Origin: an uncultured Prevotella sp.
GTDB taxonomy: Bacteria; Bacteroidota; Bacteroidia; Bacteroidales; Bacteroidaceae
DNA length: 64,000 nt
Direction: 5' to 3'
Assembly: GCA_900316565.1 (NCBI GenBank)
Contig: ONDK01000003.1
Location: 17,713-81,712, forward strand
The position numbers were made by a program, and so were the translations under genes. The notes under the pieces are model-generated. The model was not told the origin of the DNA and did not search any database. It worked only from the letters and a program-made list of their open reading frames with translations. Within the stretch, counting starts at the first letter, position 1. The number at the start of each line of letters is the position of its first letter. This document shows, piece by piece, positions 1 through 8,321 of the stretch.

Positions 1-406
1 TCGGTCCGTGCTCTATATCGTCGGAGTCGAGGATGGCAAGCTCTATGGCATCTCCAATACCGTCGTCAGCACCGAGCGTGGTGCCCTTGGCGTGAAGCCA
101 CTCACCGTCGACGTATGTCTGAATGGCGTCCTTGGAGAAGTCGAAGTCGACATCAACGAGCTTGTCGCAGACCATGTCCATATGGCTTTGCATGATAACC
201 GTGGGCTTGTTCTCCATGCCGGGAGTGGCTCCTTTGCGGATGAGAACGTTGCCGGTCTCGTCAACCTTAGTCTCCAGTCCATGGCTTTCGCCGAAGTTCT
301 TAAGATATTCAATCATTTTCTCCTCGTGCTTCGATGGACGGGGAATCTTGTTGATTTTTGCAAATTGCTCGAATACACGAGCGGGTTTTAATTCGCTGTT
401 TGCCAT
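1..406 (-). CDS. pepD: Cytosol non-specific dipeptidase (PepD, M20 family), C-terminal part cut by window edge
   Basis: Reading the minus strand from the ATG at 404-406 gives 135 open codons running off the left edge. The start of the product, MANSELKPARVFEQFAKI followed by IPRPSKHEEKM, is typical of aminoacyl-histidine dipeptidases. Visible metal-site elements are the HMDMVCDK segment (about residue 78, zinc-binding His and catalytic Asp) and LGADDGIG (about residue 116, metal-bridging Asp). The family hydrolyses Xaa-His and other dipeptides in the cytoplasm using two metal ions; full-length members have about 480-490 residues, so roughly 70% is missing. The gene is divergent from the small membrane-protein gene at 481; a weak TACTTTTG at 466-473 on the minus strand could be its -7 box. 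Identity is secure for the fragment. Confidence 0.88.
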   Translation of the reverse strand, partial: MANSELKPARVFEQFAKINKIPRPSKHEEKMIEYLKNFGESHGLETKVDETGNVLIRKGATPGMENKPTVIMQSHMDMVCDKLVDVDFDFSKDAIQTYVDGEWLHAKGTTLGADDGIGDAIELAILDSDDIEHGP

Positions 407-422
407 TTTATGTTTAATTTAT

Positions 423-453
423 TTTGTATTGTGTTCAAATTACCTTACCTTTG
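423..453 (+). promoter_or_regulatory. Bacteroidetes-type promoter for the 481 gene
   Basis: TTTG at 423-426 and TACCTTTG at 446-453 are separated by 19 nt, matching the -33/-7 consensus of the Bacteroidetes primary sigma factor. Transcription would start near 458. It shares an extended upstream block, TTTATTTTGTATTGT, with the typA and murF promoters. Confidence 0.8.
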
Positions 454-480
454 CACAAATATATTGCAAAAGTACGAAAA

Positions 481-684
481 ATGATAAAGATATTCTTTCT
501 TAGCGTGTTAATAATTGCTATAGCGCTGGCTTTATTGTCAGTTCGGGTCATTCTTCTGAAGAACGGAACAATGAAGTCGCAGCACATCAAGGACAACGCC
601 TATCTCAAGAGCAAGGGGATCCACTGTGTCATCGACCAGGACCGTGAGGAGAGACACAAGGACGGAAAAGAGGTCTTTTGCTAA
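481..684 (+). CDS. Small conserved membrane-anchored protein (67 aa)
   Basis: Starts MIKIFFLSVLIIAIALALLS, a single hydrophobic segment over residues 2-25, then a short charged tail (KSKGIHCVIDQ..., ending EVFC). The two cysteines of the tail (in IHCVI and at the C-terminus) are the only possible ligand residues. Bacteroidales genomes often carry small proteins of this shape, with one N-terminal helix and a short Cys-bearing tail; their function is not known to me. I chose the ATG at 481 because the in-frame ATG at 424 lies inside the promoter. The OmpH-like gene follows 65 nt later with no promoter or terminator between, so the two are probably cotranscribed. Confidence 0.6.
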   Translation: MIKIFFLSVLIIAIALALLSVRVILLKNGTMKSQHIKDNAYLKSKGIHCVIDQDREERHKDGKEVFC

Positions 685-749
685 GGTTCCTTGGAAAACA
701 CAGTTACCAATATCATATTGAACAATAAGGAAAATACAATTAATAAATA

Positions 750-1349
750 ATGAAAAAGATTCTTTTCACAATGTCTGTTGCAGCGATGCTTGGTTTGGGT
801 ATGACATCATGCAACAACCAACCACAGAAGAACGATACCCAGAGTTCGGAGAATGCTGCTGCAGCACAGGGTGCCGACGGACTTAAGATTGCTTACGTTG
901 AGGTCGACTCCATCATGAGCCAGTACAACTATTGGAAGGATGTTACGAAGCTCATGCAGGGCAAGGAAGCCAACATACAGAAGACGCTCCAGGGTAAGCA
1001 ACAGACTCTCCAGCAGGCCGCTGCCAACTTCCAGCAGGGTGTGCAGGCCAACAAATACAGTCAGGACGAGGCTCAGCAGATACAGGCTAACCTTCAGCGT
1101 CAGGCTCAGGAGGGCGACGCTCTCCAGCAGCGTCTCGGTGCTGAGTATCAGAAGGAGGCTGCTGGATATAACAAGGCTCTTTCCGACAGTATCCATCATT
1201 TCCTTGCAGAGTATAACAAGGACAAGAAGTATTCAATTATCTTCGCTAAACAGGGCGACAATATCCTTTATGCCCAGAATGCTTACGACATCACAAAGGA
1301 TGTCGTAGCTGGGCTGAACAAGCGATATAAGGGTATGAACAAGAAGTAA
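750..1349 (+). CDS. OmpH/Skp-family periplasmic chaperone-like lipoprotein
   Basis: 199 aa. The N-terminus MKKILFTMSVAAMLGLGMTSC ends in a lipobox-like sequence (GMTSC), predicting a lipidated, membrane-anchored protein. After a low-complexity Gln/Asn/Ala linker (25-42) comes LKIAYVEVDSIMSQY, the characteristic start of the OmpH (Skp) domain. A long Gln-rich heptad region (about 65-140) should form the coiled-coil tentacles, and a C-terminal strand segment (KKYSIIFAKQGDNILYAQ) closes the domain, followed by helix DITKDVVAGLNKRY. Classical Skp is soluble in the periplasm and holds unfolded outer-membrane proteins; lipid anchoring is the difference here. It follows the 481 gene and is closed by a terminator. 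Confidence 0.85.
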   Translation: MKKILFTMSVAAMLGLGMTSCNNQPQKNDTQSSENAAAAQGADGLKIAYVEVDSIMSQYNYWKDVTKLMQGKEANIQKTLQGKQQTLQQAAANFQQGVQANKYSQDEAQQIQANLQRQAQEGDALQQRLGAEYQKEAAGYNKALSDSIHHFLAEYNKDKKYSIIFAKQGDNILYAQNAYDITKDVVAGLNKRYKGMNKK

Positions 1350-1378
1350 TTAACTTCGTATTCTCTTTTTCCAAGAGT

Positions 1379-1407
1379 AGGGTGGGGTGTTTCCTCACCC
1401 TTTTTTG
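1379..1407 (+). terminator. Rho-independent terminator after the OmpH-like gene
   Basis: GGGTGGGG pairs with CTCACCC (one G-T/mismatch) around a short TGTTTC loop, followed by a run of six T at 1401-1406. Confidence 0.75.
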
Positions 1408-1503
1408 TTGTATGTCAGTCAAGGAACTCAGCAACTAAATGTGCCAAGTCAGCCTGTGAAAAGCTAATGGCCGCACCTAGTATTGTGGAAAATAACATCA
1501 ACG

Positions 1504-1540
1504 AAAAAGGGGCTTCCCAACGGCGTGGGAAGTCCCTTTG
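1504..1540 (-). terminator. Rho-independent terminator after nifJ
   Basis: On the minus strand AAAGGGACTTCCCA pairs with TGGGAAGCCCCTTT over a GCGTT-type loop and runs into TTTTT. It lies 29 nt beyond the nifJ stop codon. Confidence 0.85.
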
Positions 1541-1568
1541 ATATTATAAAATTGTTACTGTCAGAAGA

Positions 1569-4500
1569 TTAGATAATCTCGCTCCAGTCCTCCTGGCTCT
1601 TACGGATGTAAGTCTGATAACGGCGCTTAGCAGCCTTCTCAGTCTCAGCGTAGAGCTCCTCAGCCTCGTCAGGACGAACCTTCTTCAGAGAAGCGAAACG
1701 AACCTCACCGAGGAGGTAGTCGCGGAAGTTCTCCCACTTCGGAGCCTTAGAGTCAAGCTGGAACGGGTTCTTGCCTTCCTTGGCGAGCTCTGGGTTGAAG
1801 CGCCACAGCTGCCAGTATCCGCACTGTACAGCCAGCTCTTCCTCGTGCTGAGAACGGTTCATGCCACGCTTCTTGCCATCGGCTTCCTTACCCTTAATGC
1901 CGTGGTTGATACATGGAGCGTAAGCGATAACGAGTGATGGGCCTGGGTAAGCCTCTGCCTCGCGGATAGCCTTCAGGGTCTGTGCATTGTCGGCACCCAT
2001 AGCGACCTGAGCTACATAGATGTAGCCGTAGGTTGTCTCCATGAGTCCGAGGTCCTTCTTGCTGACGCGCTTACCGGCAGCAGCGAACTGTGCGATAGCG
2101 CCCAGAGGAGTAGACTTAGAAGACTGACCACCAGTGTTGGAGTAAACCTCGGTATCGAGTACCAGAATGTTTACATCCTCACCGGAAGCGAGTACGTGGT
2201 CGAGACCACCGTAGCCGATGTCGTAAGAAGCACCGTCACCACCGATAATCCACTGAGAGCGCTTTACGAGATAGTGGTCGAGCGTCTTGAGCTCCTTAGC
2301 GACCTCGCAGCCAGCTTCGGCATCCTTCTCGATGAGAGGCTTCAGCACTGCAGCAGCGGCCTTTGAGCCGTCAGCGTCGTTCTTGTTGTCAATCCACTGC
2401 TGAGCAGCAGCCTTGAACTCGTCGCTGGTCTTGTCGTCGGCAATCTTCTCGTTGAGAAGCAGTGTGATGCGGTTCTTCATCTTCTTGTTGCCCAGTGCCA
2501 TACCGAGACCGAACTCGCAGAAGTCCTCAAACAGAGAGTTGTCGAATGCAGGACCCTGACCCTTAGCGTTGGTTGTGTATGGAGAAGATGGAACAGAAGC
2601 GGAGTAGATAGAAGAACAACCTGTAGCGTTGGCAATCATCTCACGGTCACCGAAGAGCTGAGAGATGAGCTTCACGTAAGGTGTCTCACCGCAACCGGAG
2701 CAAGCACCTGAGAACTCGAACAGAGGAGTAGCGAACTGTGAGTTCTTCGGACTCTGCTTGATGTCAACGAGGTCCTGCTTAGAAGCAACGTTCTTTACGA
2801 GCCAATCCCAGTTCTTTGCTTCTTCAACCATTTCCGGAGCGTCAACATTGAACGGGATCATCTTCAGAGCCTTCTCACCGGTCTCGCGGTTCTTGCCCAT
2901 GCAGACGTCGGCGCAGTTGCCGCAGCCAAGGCAGTCGAGGACAGAAACCTCAATGCGGAAGTGCATGCCCTTAAGAGCCTTAGGAGCTTTCACCTCGAGG
3001 GTAGTGCCCTTGAAGCTTTCTGCCTCCTTGTCGTCGAGAACGAACGGACGGATGGCAGCGTGAGGGCAGACGAATGCACACTTGTTACACTGGATACAGT
3101 TCTCCGGATTCCATACAGGAACCATGGCCTCAACGCCACGCTTCTCGTAAGCTGCTGTTCCGTTCTGCCATGTGCCGTCGACGGTGCCGTTCTTTACGAA
3201 GTCGCTGACCTTCAGGAGGTCTCCTGCCTGTGCGTTCATAGGACGAACGAGCTCCTTGACGAATGCCGGTGCGTCGTCTTCCTTCTTGTCGTCTTCTGGC
3301 AGGTTAGCCCATGCCGGGTCAACGGTCAGCTCCTTGTACTCACCACCGCGGTCAACGGCAGCGTAGTTCATGTTGACGATATCTTCACCCTTCTTACCGT
3401 AGGACTTGACGATGAACTTCTTCATCTGCTCTACAGCAAGATCCTCAGGGATAACCTTTGTAATACGGAAGAATGCAGACTGCAGAATGGTGTTGGTGCG
3501 GTTGCCCAGTCCAATCTCGCGGCCAATCTTGCTTGCGTTAATGTAGTAGACTGTGATATGGTGCTGAGCAAAGTACTTCTTGACGTGGTTAGGAATGAAG
3601 TTTACGAGCTCCTCACCGTCGAAGATAGTGTTGAGCAGGAAGGTACCATTGTCGCGAAGACCACGTGTCACATCGTACATGTGGAGGTAAGCCTGAACGT
3701 GGCATGCCACAAAGTTAGGTGTATTTACGAGGTAAGCGGAGTGGATAGGCTCGTCACCGAAACGCAGGTGAGAACATGTGAAACCACCTGACTTCTTAGA
3801 GTCATAAGAGAAGTAAGCCTGGCAGTACTTGTTGGTGTTGTTACCAATAATCTGCACAGAGTTCTTGTTGGCACCTACAGTACCGTCTGAACCGAGACCG
3901 AAGAACTTTGCCTCGAAGAGAGAGTCACCGCCCATAGGAACTTCAGGAACTTCAGGAAGTGATGTGAAGGTAACGTCATCGACAATACCTACAGTGAAGT
4001 GGTTCTTTGGCTCCGGGAGCTCTAAGTTGTTGAATACGGAGATAATCTTTGCAGGTGTGGTGTCGTTAGAGCCCAGACCGTAGCGTCCGCCAACAATGAG
4101 AGGTTTGCGTGGGTCGTCGTAGAGAGCGCTCTTCACGTCGAGATACAGAGGCTCGCCCTCTGCTCCAGGCTCCTTTGTACGATCGAGAACTGCGATACGT
4201 TTTACGGTGTCAGGGATAGCCTTGCGGATAGCCTCAACAGAGAATGGACGATAAAGGTGAACAGCCACCATACCGACTTTCTTGCCCTGTTTTGTCAGGT
4301 AGTCGATAGCCTCACGGGCTGGCTCTGTAGCAGAACCCATCAGAACGATGATGTTCTCAGCGTCGGCAGCACCGTAGTAGTTGAAGAGGTGATACTCACG
4401 GCCGGTGATCTTAGAGATCTCACCGAGGTACTTCTCTACAACAGCCGGTACCTTATCGTAATACTCGTTGCAAGCCTCACGGTGTGTGAAGAATGTCTCT

Positions 4501-5171
4501 GGGTTCTCGGCAGTACCGCGTGTTACAGGGCGCTCTGGAGTGAGGGCACGGTCGCGGAAACGCTTTACGTAATCCATGTTGAGCAGCGGACGGATGTCCT
4601 CCATATCCATCTCCTCAACCTTGTGGTACTCGTGTGATGTGCGGAAACCATCGAAGAAGTTGATGAATGGTACTTCTGTCTCCAGTGTTGCCAGATAAGG
4701 AACTGCTGACAGATCCATAACCTCCTGGACAGAACCGGAGCAGAACATTGCGAAACCTGTCTGACGGCAAGCCATGACATCCTGATGGTCACCGAAGATA
4801 CACAGAGAATGAGAAGCCAGTGTACGTGCGGAAACGTTGAATACGCAAGGAAGCAGCTCACCGGCAATCTTATACATATTTGGTATCATCAGAAGGAGAC
4901 CCTGAGATGCGGTGTACGTAGAGGTGAGAGCGCCAGCCTGAAGTGAGCCGTGAACGGCACCGGCAGCACCGCCCTCAGACTCCATTTCCTGTACGGATAC
5001 GGTCTGACCAAACAGATTCTTACGACCCTGAGCAGCCCATTCGTCGACATGCTCAGCCATTGGAGACGACGGAGTGATAGGGTAGATAGCAGCAACCTCA
5101 GTAAACATGTAGCTTACGTGAGCGGCAGCTGTATTACCATCACAGGTCACAAACTTTTTTTCTTTAGCCAT
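1569..5171 (-). CDS. nifJ: Pyruvate:ferredoxin (flavodoxin) oxidoreductase
   Basis: 1200 aa, the usual length of single-chain PFOR. It converts pyruvate and CoA to acetyl-CoA and CO2 and passes electrons to ferredoxin or flavodoxin; this is the central anaerobic pyruvate enzyme. Domain order is canonical: pyrimidine-binding domain I with YPITPSSPMAEH (about residue 30-41), domain II/III transketolase-like regions, a two-cluster ferredoxin domain with CIQCNKCAFVCP (about 690) and CLGCGNCADVC (about 745), a third cluster with the ACSGCGETPY motif (about 823), and the TPP-binding domain with GGDGASYDIGYGG (about 977) and NTGGQSSKSTP. All cluster cysteines are present. It is monocistronic with a strong terminator. 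Upstream (5172-5300) no clear -7 box is seen, but a TTTGG/CCAAA inverted repeat lies at 5211-5226. Confidence 0.97.
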   Translation of the reverse strand: MAKEKKFVTCDGNTAAAHVSYMFTEVAAIYPITPSSPMAEHVDEWAAQGRKNLFGQTVSVQEMESEGGAAGAVHGSLQAGALTSTYTASQGLLLMIPNMYKIAGELLPCVFNVSARTLASHSLCIFGDHQDVMACRQTGFAMFCSGSVQEVMDLSAVPYLATLETEVPFINFFDGFRTSHEYHKVEEMDMEDIRPLLNMDYVKRFRDRALTPERPVTRGTAENPETFFTHREACNEYYDKVPAVVEKYLGEISKITGREYHLFNYYGAADAENIIVLMGSATEPAREAIDYLTKQGKKVGMVAVHLYRPFSVEAIRKAIPDTVKRIAVLDRTKEPGAEGEPLYLDVKSALYDDPRKPLIVGGRYGLGSNDTTPAKIISVFNNLELPEPKNHFTVGIVDDVTFTSLPEVPEVPMGGDSLFEAKFFGLGSDGTVGANKNSVQIIGNNTNKYCQAYFSYDSKKSGGFTCSHLRFGDEPIHSAYLVNTPNFVACHVQAYLHMYDVTRGLRDNGTFLLNTIFDGEELVNFIPNHVKKYFAQHHITVYYINASKIGREIGLGNRTNTILQSAFFRITKVIPEDLAVEQMKKFIVKSYGKKGEDIVNMNYAAVDRGGEYKELTVDPAWANLPEDDKKEDDAPAFVKELVRPMNAQAGDLLKVSDFVKNGTVDGTWQNGTAAYEKRGVEAMVPVWNPENCIQCNKCAFVCPHAAIRPFVLDDKEAESFKGTTLEVKAPKALKGMHFRIEVSVLDCLGCGNCADVCMGKNRETGEKALKMIPFNVDAPEMVEEAKNWDWLVKNVASKQDLVDIKQSPKNSQFATPLFEFSGACSGCGETPYVKLISQLFGDREMIANATGCSSIYSASVPSSPYTTNAKGQGPAFDNSLFEDFCEFGLGMALGNKKMKNRITLLLNEKIADDKTSDEFKAAAQQWIDNKNDADGSKAAAAVLKPLIEKDAEAGCEVAKELKTLDHYLVKRSQWIIGGDGASYDIGYGGLDHVLASGEDVNILVLDTEVYSNTGGQSSKSTPLGAIAQFAAAGKRVSKKDLGLMETTYGYIYVAQVAMGADNAQTLKAIREAEAYPGPSLVIAYAPCINHGIKGKEADGKKRGMNRSQHEEELAVQCGYWQLWRFNPELAKEGKNPFQLDSKAPKWENFRDYLLGEVRFASLKKVRPDEAEELYAETEKAAKRRYQTYIRKSQEDWSEII

Positions 5172-5303
5172 TTTGTTTAATTATTAAAATGAATATTGTT
5201 TTTATAATGTTTTGGTATTTGCCAAATAATATTTATATTTATTGTATGTCTAATTATCTTTGTTGTATGTCTTCGTATTATCACCTTCCCTTTACGGGTC
5301 TCG

Positions 5304-6488
5304 TCAGTATATAAACCCGAAAAGCCAAAGCGGTATCTTGTTTTCCTTTCCTATTTCGGTGTGGTAACGGGCGTAGATGACATCGTTGCTGTACCTTACC
5401 TTTCTGTTGTTGGCATCGCAGATGCGGAATTTATATTTGTCATCGATGATGTAGTATCCCGGCTTCTGCCCAACGTTTACCTTGTGGTCCTTTCTTAGTG
5501 TTCCGACAAAGAAAGTCTCCATGACATCCTGCTCTGTGAATGTCATCGGGTAGATGACGTATTGGAGATTGGTGTTGTGGAGCATCACTTTAGCCGGCTT
5601 TTTGGGGAACTCTTCGCCAACGGGGTATATGATATTGACCAAACGGGCCTCAGCAAGGTATTTGATATAGTTCATCACGGTTGCCCGGCTGGTGTTGATG
5701 TCCTTTGCGAGATTACTGATGTTTGGGGCTTTAGGACCGGCAATGGCCAACTGGTAGAACAACTTCTTTATCTTTGACAGATACTTTAACTCAATCTGTT
5801 TAATTAACAGAATATCAACCTCTGTCATCATGTTCATGGTCTTCAGTAGATTCTCCGAGAAGTTTCGATTTTCAAGGAAGAAAGGATAGAAGCCGTGATG
5901 AAGATAGTCTTGGAAATATTTCTGTGGGCTGGCCATAGGCAGTATGGTCTTCAAGATGGACTCATAGTCAGAGAGTATCTCTTTTAGGGTGTAGGTCTTG
6001 AAGTTGTTGCCGGTCATAAGATTGAGGTACTCGCGGAAAGAGAAGCCACGAAGGCTGTAGCTTTTTACTATTCCGTTAAGTTCCGGGTTTTCTTCCTTTA
6101 GTCTCATGACGCTGGAACCGGTGAAGATAATCTTCAGCCCAGGATAGTAATCGTAGCACTGACGCAGCTCCTTACTCCAGTTTGGCTGCTTGAACACCTG
6201 GTCTATGAGCAGCGTCCTGCCTCCATGTCTATAGAACTCTCCTGCGAAATCGCAGATACCGCGTCCCTGGAAGTAGAAGTTGTTCATGTTGATGTACAGA
6301 CACTGGCGGTCGCGAGTGTCGAAGTGTTCCTTTGCGTACTGAAGGAGAAATGTGGTCTTTCCTATGCCTCTTGACCCCTTGATGCCAATGAGTCGGTCGT
6401 TCCAATCTATCTCATCCATTAGGGTGCGACGGACAGGAGCGTTTGTGTGTTCCACTAGATATGTATGAGTACGAAAGAAAGCTTCCAT
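5304..6488 (-). CDS. AAA-type ATPase of the AAA_14/DUF4143-like family
   Basis: 394 aa. Walker A GSRGIGKTT at residues 38-46 and a Walker B-like TLLIDQV (about 92-98; Gln replaces the usual Glu after Asp) define the P-loop domain. The sensor-like IIFTGSS (about 133) and GFSFREYLNL are typical of this AAA_14 group. A winged-helix-like stretch (NISNLAKDINTSRATVMNYIKYL, about 260-285) precedes the C-terminal domain, where nuclease-like ATPases of this class carry DUF4143. Such genes are widespread and variable in gut Bacteroidales, and their role is unknown. Monocistronic, with a near-consensus promoter directly upstream. I see no toxin-antitoxin or transposase neighbour. Confidence 0.75.
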   Translation of the reverse strand: MEAFFRTHTYLVEHTNAPVRRTLMDEIDWNDRLIGIKGSRGIGKTTFLLQYAKEHFDTRDRQCLYINMNNFYFQGRGICDFAGEFYRHGGRTLLIDQVFKQPNWSKELRQCYDYYPGLKIIFTGSSVMRLKEENPELNGIVKSYSLRGFSFREYLNLMTGNNFKTYTLKEILSDYESILKTILPMASPQKYFQDYLHHGFYPFFLENRNFSENLLKTMNMMTEVDILLIKQIELKYLSKIKKLFYQLAIAGPKAPNISNLAKDINTSRATVMNYIKYLAEARLVNIIYPVGEEFPKKPAKVMLHNTNLQYVIYPMTFTEQDVMETFFVGTLRKDHKVNVGQKPGYYIIDDKYKFRICDANNRKVRYSNDVIYARYHTEIGKENKIPLWLFGFIY

Positions 6489-6511
6489 ATTTGTTTTAGT
6501 TTTCCGACGTG

Positions 6512-6543
6512 CAAAGTTAATATATTATTCTGTTATTTGCAAA
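6512..6543 (-). promoter_or_regulatory. Promoter of the AAA ATPase gene
   Basis: On the minus strand TTTG (6543-6540), a 20-nt spacer and TAACTTTG (6519-6512). It gives a leader of about 18 nt before the ATG at 6488. Confidence 0.8.
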
Positions 6544-6550
6544 CTCAAGA

Positions 6551-6581
6551 TTGCAAAAAATATATTTTTTTATTATTTTTG
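6551..6581 (+). promoter_or_regulatory. Promoter of the ATP-grasp-like gene
   Basis: TTG at 6551-6553, a 20-nt spacer and TATTTTTG at 6574-6581. It sits back to back with the divergent ATPase promoter, whose -33 box begins only 8 nt away. Confidence 0.65.
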
Positions 6582-6613
6582 CACTCTGAATTAAAGAAAT
6601 GAAAAAGTAAACG

Positions 6614-7711
6614 ATGAAGTTGCATGTTTTTAATCCTGAGCACGACATAGCTCTTGCCCATGATGACCAATACTTTACGGCTCCGAAGGTGGCCAGAATG
6701 CTTCGTGAGGGTTGCGACTTTCTCCCTGCACTGTGGGCCGGTGAAGATGATTGTGTTCTCGTTGGTGATGTGAACGCAGCTGAAGAAAAACTTCGAAAGT
6801 CATGTGTGGAAGTGAAGGATGTGAGCTTCATCACACAGTCAGACTTATGTTTCCTGTCGAAGGATACTGTCGTGGAACCTTGGGGATGGGACAGTGCCCT
6901 ATGCTTCCAACTTACCAAGCACGGGTTACCGGGAGTGTGCTTGCCTGATGACGGATATTTGCGTGATGTCAGGATGTTGAGCTGTAGGACGTTTTCCTCA
7001 AAGGTGTTGTCAATGCTGAGGAAAGAGATTGACAGTAATTCTACTTTTACTATAGGAGAATCATATTATATCACTGATATAGAAGAACTTGTATATTATA
7101 TCCATGATTTGGGAAGATGCGTGCTCAAGGAACCGTGGAGCTGTAGTGGGAGAGGAGTGCGCTATGTGGCTTGTGAGCCTGTCGTGAATTCGGCGGTCAG
7201 ATTTGAGCCTCTTGCTATGCCGCTTCTTAACTGGGCACGGAATATCATCAAGCAGCAAGGAGGAATTATGTTAGAGCCCTATTATAATAATGTGAAGGAT
7301 TTCGGGATGGAGTTTCTCTGCAATGCTGCAGGAGTAGAATACCAAGGATTGTCGGTCTTCAGTACTGAGAGTGGGTTCTATCATGGGAATATCGTTGCTT
7401 CAGAGGACTTCAAGTTGCAGATGTTGTCACAATGGATAACCGCAGAGCGGCTTCTCATGGTAAAAAAAGCAATAAAGGACATTTTATCTGAAGAGATGGG
7501 AAATCGCTACTGTGGACCGTTTGGTGTCGACATGATGATTGTAAAATCAGACGATGGCTCCATTCGTCTGCATCCTATGGTTGAGACTAATGTCAGAAGG
7601 ACCATGGGGCATGTGGCGTTGTCTCTGTTTGGGAAGTTGCCTTTTGATGCGGCAGTGTTGAGTCTCTCTCGAAACGACTGCATTGTAAGCCGTTGCGATA
7701 GTTTGTTGTGA
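6614..7711 (+). CDS. ATP-grasp-like protein conserved in Bacteroidales, function unknown
   Basis: 365 aa, cytoplasmic, no signal peptide. It opens MKLHVFNPEHDIALAHDDQY, a distinctive N-terminal block. The second half carries ATP-grasp-like features: VLKEPWSCSGRGVRYV (about residue 169-184; Lys plus a glycine-rich loop that would contact ATP), GIMLEPYY (about 217), and LHPMVETNVRRTMGH near 318-332, where Glu and Asn match the metal-binding E-x-N of ATP-grasp ligases. This suggests a carboxylate-amine/thiol ligase-type reaction, but the substrate cannot be guessed. The gene stands alone between two minus-strand genes. Its start is preceded by a tiny reading frame, ATGAAAAAGTAA (6599-6610), ending 3 nt before the ATG. 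Gene existence is certain; the function is inferred. Confidence 0.7.
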   Translation: MKLHVFNPEHDIALAHDDQYFTAPKVARMLREGCDFLPALWAGEDDCVLVGDVNAAEEKLRKSCVEVKDVSFITQSDLCFLSKDTVVEPWGWDSALCFQLTKHGLPGVCLPDDGYLRDVRMLSCRTFSSKVLSMLRKEIDSNSTFTIGESYYITDIEELVYYIHDLGRCVLKEPWSCSGRGVRYVACEPVVNSAVRFEPLAMPLLNWARNIIKQQGGIMLEPYYNNVKDFGMEFLCNAAGVEYQGLSVFSTESGFYHGNIVASEDFKLQMLSQWITAERLLMVKKAIKDILSEEMGNRYCGPFGVDMMIVKSDDGSIRLHPMVETNVRRTMGHVALSLFGKLPFDAAVLSLSRNDCIVSRCDSLL

Positions 7712-7830
7712 GCTTTTGAGGCGTCGGAGGAGAAACAGTTCTTATGACGGGAGTATTATAAAAGACGCGCTGAAAGAATTGAAAAGACGCTCAGAAATAA
7801 CAGTACATAAATCCTCCGGAAGGAACAATA

Positions 7831-7860
7831 AAAAAACGCGCCGGAAAATACCGGCGCGCC
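7831..7860 (-). terminator. Rho-independent terminator after the lysozyme-like gene
   Basis: CGCGCCGG (7837-7844) and CCGGCGCG (7851-7858) form a perfect 8-bp GC stem with a 6-nt loop; on the minus strand it is followed by six or more T. It lies 24 nt beyond the stop codon of the gene at 7884. It may also end transcription of the converging ATP-grasp-like gene. Confidence 0.88.
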
Positions 7861-7883
7861 TATCTGTGTTTTTGCTTTTCTTT

Positions 7884-8321
7884 TTAGTCGAAATCAACGT
7901 ACTTCATTACTGTTCGGTAATATTTCTGTGTGGCACGGACGGAATATCCTGTTCCGCCCTTCCACATGCGGATAGCTTTCTCAACATTGTTGCCTGGATT
8001 GTAATAAGACATGAAGATGTCGAACATTTCGCGTGATTTTTTCTCACTGTAGCGGTCTTTCAGCGTGTAGCGCTTGCGGCTTCCACGCTTCTGGAGAATC
8101 TGATTTACGGCTTTCACTACCACTGGCGACATTTGTAGTACTCCAACGTACTGACCGTTTCTTGCCCAGGCGTTTCCTCGGCTCTCTACGTGGATGATGG
8201 CATCCACAACCGGGTCCCAGTCGAAGTCATTGTTTTCGCTTGCGGCACTGACGTTTGTGACGGCAGATACCATAATGATTAATAATGCTAATACTCTCAG
8301 TTTTTTTAAAAATCTCATCAT
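7884..8321 (-). CDS. Exported lysozyme/transglycosylase-like (SLT fold) protein
   Basis: 145 aa. MMRFLKKLRVLALLIIMVSA... is a standard Sec signal peptide (cleavage near VSA-ASE, about residue 26). The mature part begins with DPVVDAIIHVESRGNAWARN, where the Glu of HVESRGN matches the catalytic Glu of SLT-type lytic transglycosylases (E-S-x-x-x motif), then VGVLQMSPVVV, equivalent to the GLMQI block. The short C-terminus (FMSYYNPGNNVEKAIRMWKGG) resembles the A-x-R-x-Y region with changes. It probably cleaves or binds peptidoglycan in the periplasm. Two ATGs (8321 and 8318) are possible. Transcription appears to start about 230 nt upstream, and the start codon lies in a palindrome (8319-8334). 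Confidence 0.75.
   Translation of the reverse strand: MMRFLKKLRVLALLIIMVSAVTNVSAASENNDFDWDPVVDAIIHVESRGNAWARNGQYVGVLQMSPVVVKAVNQILQKRGSRKRYTLKDRYSEKKSREMFDIFMSYYNPGNNVEKAIRMWKGGTGYSVRATQKYYRTVMKYVDFD

Noticed and set aside
2961-3791. 276-codon frame antisense to nifJ
   Set aside because: A long shadow frame caused by codon bias of nifJ; translation shows no recognisable motif and has no promoter.
7716-8036. Plus-strand frame of 106 codons after the ATP-grasp-like gene
   Set aside because: Starts with TTG, crosses a GC-rich terminator and runs antisense over the well-supported lysozyme-like gene; no family resemblance.
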